Shown: piece by piece, positions 19,675 through 24,454 of the stretch
Layout of the letters: every line of letters begins with the position of its first letter
Numbering within the stretch: the first letter of the stretch is position 1
Position numbers and translations under genes: made by a program
From: Tubiluchus corallicola
Taxonomy: Eukaryota > Priapulida > Priapulimorpha > Priapulimorphida > Tubiluchidae
Reading direction: 5' to 3'
Length of the DNA stretch: 24,454 bases
Assembly (NCBI GenBank): GCA_030141605.1
Contig: JAQGDQ010002473.1
Location: 1 to 24,454 of the forward strand
Notes under the pieces: model-generated
The model's input: the letters and a program-made list of their open reading frames with translations, nothing else
Database searches by the model: none
Told to the model about the DNA's origin: nothing

Positions 19675-20886
19675 ATGCAACGATATATAAAAACTACAGA
19701 TTTAAATAACTACGATTATGACTTGCCTGATGAGGCAATTGCACAATTGCCATTATCTCAGCAAGGAAAATCAAAACTTCTTTTTTATAATGAAGGGAAA
19801 ATAAAGCACCTTAAATTTAAAGATATTGTAAACGCCCTGCCAGATGGTGCTTGCATGGCATTTAATGATACGAAAGTTTTTCCTGCAAGAATTAAGGTGC
19901 AAAAAAAAACAGGAGCTAATATTGAAATATTCTTGATAAAACCATACCAGTGTATGGATTATCAAATGGCAATGAACTCAACGCGTTCTATTACATGGCA
20001 GTGTATGATAGGTAACAAAAAGCGATGGAAAGCAAATGAAGAATTAAGCCAAATAGTAAAAATTAACAGTGCTAATGAGAAAATAAAAATTTCATATGTT
20101 GACTTTGACAATAACGTAGTAAAATTCATTTGGTCATCGGAGTTTTCTTTTGGTGAGATTTTGAATTCGTTGGGATTAACTCCTATTCCTCCATACATTA
20201 AGCGAAATCCTACTTCAGAGGATAAAATAAGATATCAGACAGTTTACTCTAAGCACGTAGGAGCAGTGGCAGCTCCAACAGCAGGGTTGCATTTTACTTC
20301 GGATATCATAAAAGAGTTGAGCAAAAAGGGTATAGAAAAGGAGTTTATCACTTTGCATGTGGGAGCAGGAACTTTTTTACCCATTAAAGAAGAGAACTTT
20401 ACACATCATACGATGCATAACGAACAAATATGTTTTTCTAAACAAAACATCTTAAACTTGCTGGATAAAAAACATATTATTTCTGTAGGGACTACTTCAT
20501 TAAGGGCATTAGAAAGTTTATTTTGGTATGGAGTTTTGTTACAACGTGATTTTCAAGCAGAATTTAAGATAGAAAAGCTCTATCCTTATCAACACAGCGA
20601 AGTGCTATTGCCTAATAAGAAAGAATCATTTGAGATGGTTATTAGGAAAATGGAGAAGGAGGGAATTGATACATTGATAGGAGCAACAGAAATATTTATC
20701 TTTCCTTCTTATAAGTTTCGTGTTTGTGATGGATTAATTACCAACTTTCACCTTCCACGCTCTACTTTATTACTATTGATAGCAGCCTTTGTAGGTGACG
20801 ATTGGAAGGAGATATACCGTCAAGCACTTGTCAATGGTTATAGGTTTTTAAGTTATGGCGATGCGTCTTTACTTATGAAATTGTGA
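19675..20886 (+). CDS. queA: QueA-family tRNA ribosyltransferase-isomerase, expanded Bacteroidota-type form
   Basis: QueA moves the ribosyl part of SAM onto 7-aminomethyl-7-deazaguanine in tRNA to form epoxyqueuosine. From the ATG at 19675 the protein has 403 residues; the classical enzyme has about 350. Conserved blocks include FNDTKVFPARIKVQ, PPYIKRNP, YQTVYSKHVGAVAAPTAGLHFT, THLHVGAGTF-type sequence (here ITLHVGAGTFLP), VGTTSLRALESL and the C-terminal ITNFHLPRSTLLLLIAAFVG ... FLSYGDASLL. Two parts set it apart: an insert with TWQCMIGNKKRWKANEEL near 100-120, and an extra segment near 300-340. The usual RD.S motif near residue 30 reads QQGKSKLL. This matches, from memory, the longer QueA-like paralogue in Bacteroidota, so the exact reaction is less certain than the family. 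It is divergent from menC over a 57-bp gap. Confidence 0.85.
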   Translation: MQRYIKTTDLNNYDYDLPDEAIAQLPLSQQGKSKLLFYNEGKIKHLKFKDIVNALPDGACMAFNDTKVFPARIKVQKKTGANIEIFLIKPYQCMDYQMAMNSTRSITWQCMIGNKKRWKANEELSQIVKINSANEKIKISYVDFDNNVVKFIWSSEFSFGEILNSLGLTPIPPYIKRNPTSEDKIRYQTVYSKHVGAVAAPTAGLHFTSDIIKELSKKGIEKEFITLHVGAGTFLPIKEENFTHHTMHNEQICFSKQNILNLLDKKHIISVGTTSLRALESLFWYGVLLQRDFQAEFKIEKLYPYQHSEVLLPNKKESFEMVIRKMEKEGIDTLIGATEIFIFPSYKFRVCDGLITNFHLPRSTLLLLIAAFVGDDWKEIYRQALVNGYRFLSYGDASLLMKL

Positions 20887-20908
20887 TGAAGAATGACAGC
20901 AACAAAAT

Positions 20909-20944
20909 AAAGGTAATCTAAAATAGCTTTTAGATTACCTTTTT
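20909..20944. terminator. Bidirectional terminator between queA and the repeat-protein gene
   Basis: A 15-bp perfect stem, AAAGGTAATCTAAAA (20909-20923) with TTTTAGATTACCTTT (20928-20942), has a TAGC loop. T-rich sequence follows on the plus strand and A-rich sequence precedes it for the minus strand. It lies between two convergent genes (stops at 20886 and 20963) and probably serves both. Confidence 0.85.
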
Positions 20945-20962
20945 GCCTCATTACATTTTAAT

Positions 20963-22477
20963 TTATAAATGAAATTTAATCCCGAAAGAATATCCAGGGA
21001 ACACGATCGTTCTTACCCGTTCATTATTACTAGTTTTGTCATATATTGCCCAGTCATAATTAACAATAGTAGAGCCAAGTTTTCCATTATCTCGTGTATA
21101 TTCTGACACCATTACATTCATAGAAGGAGCTATAAATACGCTAATGGAGTTGGTAATTTTGTAATTAGGGGTGATATTAAGAGAAGATATCATATTGTGG
21201 TGGTTTGTCCACCAGCCATTTTCATTTACATGCACAAAAGACCCCTCTACGTTTAAACTAAACTTATCAGACAACTTTCTATATGTTCCTACTCCAGCAC
21301 CAATTCCGTATACAGTATATTCAGATTGCATATTAACTCCACATCTTATAACCGAATAGAGTGACTTCGTTCCACTTCTGAAAATGAAATCAGTATGAAA
21401 TAAGTCAGAGTATGCTACTTGCAGCTCTTTAATTCCACCTTTTTTTGCAGAATTATAAATTCCAATCATTCCTCCCCCAGTTGCAGTGTCTGCTAAGTTA
21501 ATTAACCCTATTTGCATTCCGCTTAGTTTTCCGGTTTATTAACCACCCCGGCTATTGCATTCATTTACTTTTTCTTTAGCTTGATTAAATACCCCAGCTA
21601 TTTGCATTCCATTTACTTTTTCTTTAGCTTGATTAAATACCCCAGCTATTTGCATTCCATTTACTTTTTCTTTAGCTTGATTAAATACCCCAGCTATTTG
21701 TATTCCGTCTATTTTCCCTCCAGCTTGATTAAATATCCCAGCAATTTGTATTCCGTCTATTTTCCCTCCAGCTTGATTAAATATCCCAGCAATTTGTATT
21801 CCGTTTATTTTCCCCCCAGTTTGATTAAGTCCTCCAGTAATTTGTACACCCTGTGCATGTTCTTTAGTTTGGTTAAATATACCCCCTATCTGTACACCTT
21901 GTACATATTTAGTTTGGTTAAATATACCTCCCACTTGTAATCGTACATATCCTCCAGTTGATTAAATATCCCAGCTACTTGTGCGTGTACATACTTTAGT
22001 TTGGTTAAATATACCTCCCACTTGTAATCGTGCATATCCTCCAGTTTGATTAAATACTCCAGCTACTTGTGTGCCTTGTATATGTTCTCCAGTTTGGTTA
22101 AATATCCCAGCTGTTTGTATGCCTCGCACATATCCTCCAGTTTTATTAAATAACCCGGCTGTTTGTACACCTTGTACATGTGCTCCAGTTTCATTAAATA
22201 ACCCAGCTATTTGTGTTCCTCGTACATGCTCTTTGGTGCTATTGAATAGGCCTCCAAGTTCAGCACCGTCGATAGAATGAGTTACACCATTTAATACGTT
22301 AATAGAGAGGTTGAAATTTGTTTCAGCACTAACAGGACCATGTGTTCCAATTGGGTATGAGAATGTAATTTGTGCATATCCTTTTTTCCCTTCATCTACA
22401 TCCTCTATCTGAGCTTGCGTGTCTACAACATTTCCTAAAATTAGGATGCTTAATAATATGATAAATACTTTTTTCAT
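20963..22477 (-). CDS. Secreted tandem-repeat surface protein, LA_2272-like (frame broken)
   Basis: About 505 residues. It starts with a signal peptide MKKVFIILLSILILGNVVDTQA, then GYAQITFSYPIGT. A long stretch of about 14-16-residue repeats of the form G-[IMV]-Q-[IT]-[AG]-G-[ILV]-F-N-Q-[TA] follows (roughly 15 units). The C-terminal part after QIGLINLADTATGGGMIGIYN looks like outer-membrane beta strands (FIFRSGTKSLYSVIRCG, YGIGAGVGTYRKLS) and ends in GYSFGIKFHL. This is the layout of what NCBI names LA_2272-family surface repeat proteins; no function is established. The frame breaks at 21957-21994 (one base in, one out) and again at about 21535-21562 (three single losses). The repeats are nearly identical as DNA, so copy number could vary or be mis-assembled. 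Confidence 0.75.
21581..21820 (-). repeat. Five 48-bp tandem repeats inside the surface-repeat gene
   Basis: Units 21581-21628 and 21629-21676 are identical. Units 21677-21724, 21725-21772 and 21773-21820 differ at only a few bases. Each encodes 16 residues such as AKEKVNGMQIAGVFNQ or GGKIDGIQIAGIFNQA. A degenerate sixth copy at about 21533-21580 carries three apparent single-base losses. The pattern indicates recent tandem amplification. Confidence 0.9.
21911..22084 (-). repeat. Two-copy 87-bp tandem duplication inside the surface-repeat gene
   Basis: The segment beginning AGTTTGGTTAAATATACC at 21911 recurs at 21998, 87 bp away, with few changes between copies. The unit holds two amino-acid repeats (about 29 residues). 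An apparent extra C at 21994 and an apparent lost T at 21958-21959 cancel each other. Confidence 0.8.
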
Positions 22478-22581
22478 TTTGGTTTTGTCTTTTAATTAAT
22501 GTTTAAATATTATTTTAATTTTTTTTACACTCATAAGATGTAAAGTTGAAAAAAGGTTGCACTTTTAATCTATAAAAAAAA

Positions 22582-22616
22582 CAAAAATATTATAATATGA
22601 ACTTCTATGAAACAAA
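22582..22616 (-). promoter_or_regulatory. Candidate promoter of the repeat-protein gene
   Basis: On the minus strand TATTTTTG (22589-22582) matches TAnnTTTG. TTTG at 22616-22613 lies 23 bp upstream in the -33 role. The start of transcription would be near 22575, with a leader of about 95 nt. Confidence 0.4.
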
Positions 22617-22690
22617 TAATAAAATTAGTTCATCAAACTCATGCTCTAAAAGAGGAGGTTAAAAAGTATTTCTCTAATTCATTTTACTAG
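22607..22690 (+). other. Short ORF, possible remnant of a mobile-element gene
   Basis: ATG at 22607 to TAG at 22688-22690 encodes 27 residues, MKQIIKLVHQTHALKEEVKK followed by YFSNSFY. The sequence looks protein-like (heptad-like, charged) and faintly recalls the C-terminal end of some transposases, but I cannot name a family. There is no visible ribosome binding site. It may be a decayed fragment or chance. Confidence 0.25.
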
Positions 22691-22840
22691 CTTTGCTATG
22701 TTTTCTAAATGCTTGAATGGATTGATAGGTATATAGCCTATAGCTATTTTAAAAACATGTGTGCATTGTGGAAACATTGGCCAAAAATAGGGGTGAATAA
22801 TCTCAAAAAGAGATCAGATAAAAAGTTTTTTATTAAATAA

Positions 22841-22874
22841 TCCAAGTTTGCCTTTGTGTAGAGGCAAACTTGGA
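22841..22874 (-). terminator. Terminator of the adhesin-like gene
   Basis: TCCAAGTTTGCCT (22841-22853) and AGGCAAACTTGGA (22862-22874) form a perfect 13-bp stem with an 8-nt loop. On the minus strand U-rich sequence follows. It lies 17 bp after the stop of the adhesin-like gene. Confidence 0.75.
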
Positions 22875-22891
22875 CTATGATGATATGTTGT

Positions 22892-24454
22892 TTATTTCAG
22901 CCCTTTGAATACAGTACGAGTGTCATTGTGATATATATGTACAGCATACAATCCTTTTATCTGACTTACTGCCTCACTAATATCTACCTTGCCTTCTATA
23001 TCCACGCTTTCTTGTCCTCTATATAACTCTTTGCCCGATAGCAGACTAAATACTACGACGTCTACAACTGCGTTGTGTATTTCATCAGGAAGTGTTACTT
23101 CATAGTTATCGCCTCCATTGTGAGTGACGGTATTGCTCTCGTTACTAGCTATTCTACTTGTTGTTTTTGGTAAAATAGCTATCTCCAATGTGTCTCTAAG
23201 CGTATTCCCTGCCACAAGTTCTGAATAAACTAATATGTAATTTCCAGGAATTGTTGCTGCATTGTTTCTAAATGTAATCAAACCTGATGTGTTAGAGAAC
23301 AGCCTATTGATTGCAGGATTATTGCTTTCCTCTTTCCATTGTGGGTTTATTGCATTATTCCAGTCTGACACTAAATTTTGCACAACAACGTTTGCAGCTC
23401 CTGTTTCTCGTGATTCATAATTAGATGTTAGTAAATCTCTAGTTATAACTGTTGAGGTTACTGAAAAAGATAATTCTTTTGAGCTCTCACAACCAAAGCC
23501 ATTATACTCTTTGTACTTAAGGGTATAATCACCTGCTGGAGCGGGAAAGTAATTGTCATTAGTAAAAAAGTATTCTCCACTGCTTAAATAGACTCTGTTT
23601 GTATATTCATCTACCCATTCATTATTACTTCCAGGATTAACTAATAAATTACTCAGATTCAAATCTCCACTAGCTGACTCTATAGAAAATCCATTTAGAA
23701 CAAAATCGTTGATAACAGGCAAAGGATTTACTACAATAGTAATCGTTCCGCTTTTGGTACAACCTGAAATATTATTCGTTTCTGTATAGGTTACAGTATG
23801 TGTGCCTGCTACTGCAGCATTAGTACTTACATTTCTAAAACGATATGGGCGTGTAGTTATCAACCTTGAGCCTTGTCCATTTGCCGCATCTATAACAAAC
23901 TCACATGTAAAGTCACTATCATCCAAACTGTGATTGTTTATCAAATCTTCTAAATTAACATTTCCAGATCCAGAACAAACAGAGATTTGTTCTTTGCCTG
24001 CAACTATAGAAAAAGCAGGTAATGGGTTAAGCCAATTGATAGTGTAAGTCTCTGCTAACACTTCTGGACATGTAGATCCTCTTTGTGCCTTTACCTCATA
24101 GTATCCCTCTTCAAATGCTCCAAAGTCTATAGAGCCATCATTGCCTTGTAATTGAAGTAGAGCATTGCCATCTGCATCATACAAAATATAACTCACTCCC
24201 AATTCTGTGCTTGATAATTTAATCTCTTCTGTTTCACCTTCGCATGTTAAATCATAAACCAAGTGTTGAGGCTGAACAATAGGTTTCTCGTTTTCCAAAG
24301 TTACAGTGATATTTTTCACTGTAATTGCTCCACAAGTAGCTCTTTCTCCTATAATGGTATAATTTCCCACTGCAAAATCATTTCCAAAATTTAATGTTCC
24401 TCCATCTCCATTTAATGTTGATAACACATTACTACCATTCATAAGTGTATACTT
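22892..24454 (-). CDS. Secreted multi-domain adhesin-like protein with T9SS-like C-terminus, partial
   Basis: The frame is open from the right edge (no stop; the ATG at 24442 is probably internal) to the stop at 22892, giving about 520 visible residues of the C-terminal part. The visible region is made of Ig-like or PKD-like beta-sandwich units. Signatures are GNYTIIGERATCGAITVKNI, GYYEVKAQRGSTCPEVLAET, THTVTYTETNNISGCTKSGT and GDYTLKYKEYNGFGCESSKE, each with one cysteine late in the unit. The last about 80 residues (VDVVVFSLLSGKELYRG ... KGLYAVHIYHNDTRTVFKG) resemble a type IX secretion type A sorting domain. Such proteins are usually surface or released adhesins or enzymes; no catalytic domain is visible here. 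GC and codon use look similar to the neighbours. Confidence 0.75.
   Translation of the reverse strand, partial: KYTLMNGSNVLSTLNGDGGTLNFGNDFAVGNYTIIGERATCGAITVKNITVTLENEKPIVQPQHLVYDLTCEGETEEIKLSSTELGVSYILYDADGNALLQLQGNDGSIDFGAFEEGYYEVKAQRGSTCPEVLAETYTINWLNPLPAFSIVAGKEQISVCSGSGNVNLEDLINNHSLDDSDFTCEFVIDAANGQGSRLITTRPYRFRNVSTNAAVAGTHTVTYTETNNISGCTKSGTITIVVNPLPVINDFVLNGFSIESASGDLNLSNLLVNPGSNNEWVDEYTNRVYLSSGEYFFTNDNYFPAPAGDYTLKYKEYNGFGCESSKELSFSVTSTVITRDLLTSNYESRETGAANVVVQNLVSDWNNAINPQWKEESNNPAINRLFSNTSGLITFRNNAATIPGNYILVYSELVAGNTLRDTLEIAILPKTTSRIASNESNTVTHNGGDNYEVTLPDEIHNAVVDVVVFSLLSGKELYRGQESVDIEGKVDISEAVSQIKGLYAVHIYHNDTRTVFKGLK

Larger units (their letters stand above)
22478..22891. other. 414-bp gap without a clear gene
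   Basis: Between the repeat-protein start and the stop of the next gene I see the candidate promoter, one 27-codon ORF (22607-22690, plus) and the terminator at 22841-22874. The remainder is AT-rich with no recognisable RNA or repeat. Confidence 0.6.

Noticed and set aside
21581-21820. CRISPR-like array
   Set aside because: The 48-bp units are contiguous with no unique spacers and encode an in-frame protein repeat.
21581-21940. Plus-strand ORF of repeated YPSYLHSIYFFFSLIK units
   Set aside because: It is the antisense shadow of the minus-strand surface-repeat gene; the minus strand has a signal peptide, family match and C-terminal domain.

Overview
The window looks like a chromosomal segment of a low-GC member of the phylum Bacteroidota, probably Cytophagia- or Flavobacteriia-like. 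The support is an alternative complex III (ACIII) operon, the order DUF177-rpmF-fabH-efp-accB-accC, a porin O/P-type outer-membrane protein, a C-terminus resembling a type IX secretion (T9SS) sorting domain, TAnnTTTG-type promoter boxes and few Shine-Dalgarno sites. I cannot assign a genus.

Layout: (1) 1-6308, minus strand: actA-actB-actC-actD of the ACIII menaquinol:cytochrome c oxidoreductase, with actD running off the left edge. (2) 6309-6611: an AT-rich divergent promoter region. (3) 6612-13919, plus strand: a GT117/DUF2723 membrane glycosyltransferase-like gene, then DUF177, rpmF, fabH, efp, accB and accC, a ribosome plus fatty-acid-initiation cluster. (4) 14018-15247: a porin O/P-type outer-membrane protein. 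(5) 15430-17337: dnaK, preceded by a sigma54-like element and TGTCA repeats, and followed by a strong terminator. (6) 17478-18497: an NrnA-like DHH phosphoesterase. (7) 18523-19617 (minus): menC, and divergently 19675-20886 (plus): an expanded QueA-family gene. (8) 20963-22477 (minus): a secreted protein with about 16-residue tandem repeats, of the LA_2272-like surface-repeat type. (9) 22478-22891: a gap with a promoter, a tiny ORF and a terminator. (10) 22892-right edge (minus): the C-terminal half of a secreted multi-domain adhesin-like protein.

The genes make a coherent picture of respiration (ACIII uses menaquinol, and menC makes a menaquinone precursor), membrane lipid initiation (FabH, AccB, AccC), protein quality control (DnaK) and cell-surface biogenesis (porin, repeat protein, adhesin, glycosyltransferase).

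The most striking property of the raw sequence is that six genes (actC, actA, GT117, accC, nrnA and the repeat gene) are broken only by single-base insertions or deletions, mostly in short homopolymers. I found no nonsense substitutions, and in each gene the neighbouring frame continues the expected protein. This looks more like uncorrected long-read sequence than gene decay, but that cannot be proved from the sequence alone. I did not find a clearly novel multi-gene system. The best candidates for new biology are the repeat surface protein, with its recently amplified 48- and 87-bp units, and the dnaK promoter element.
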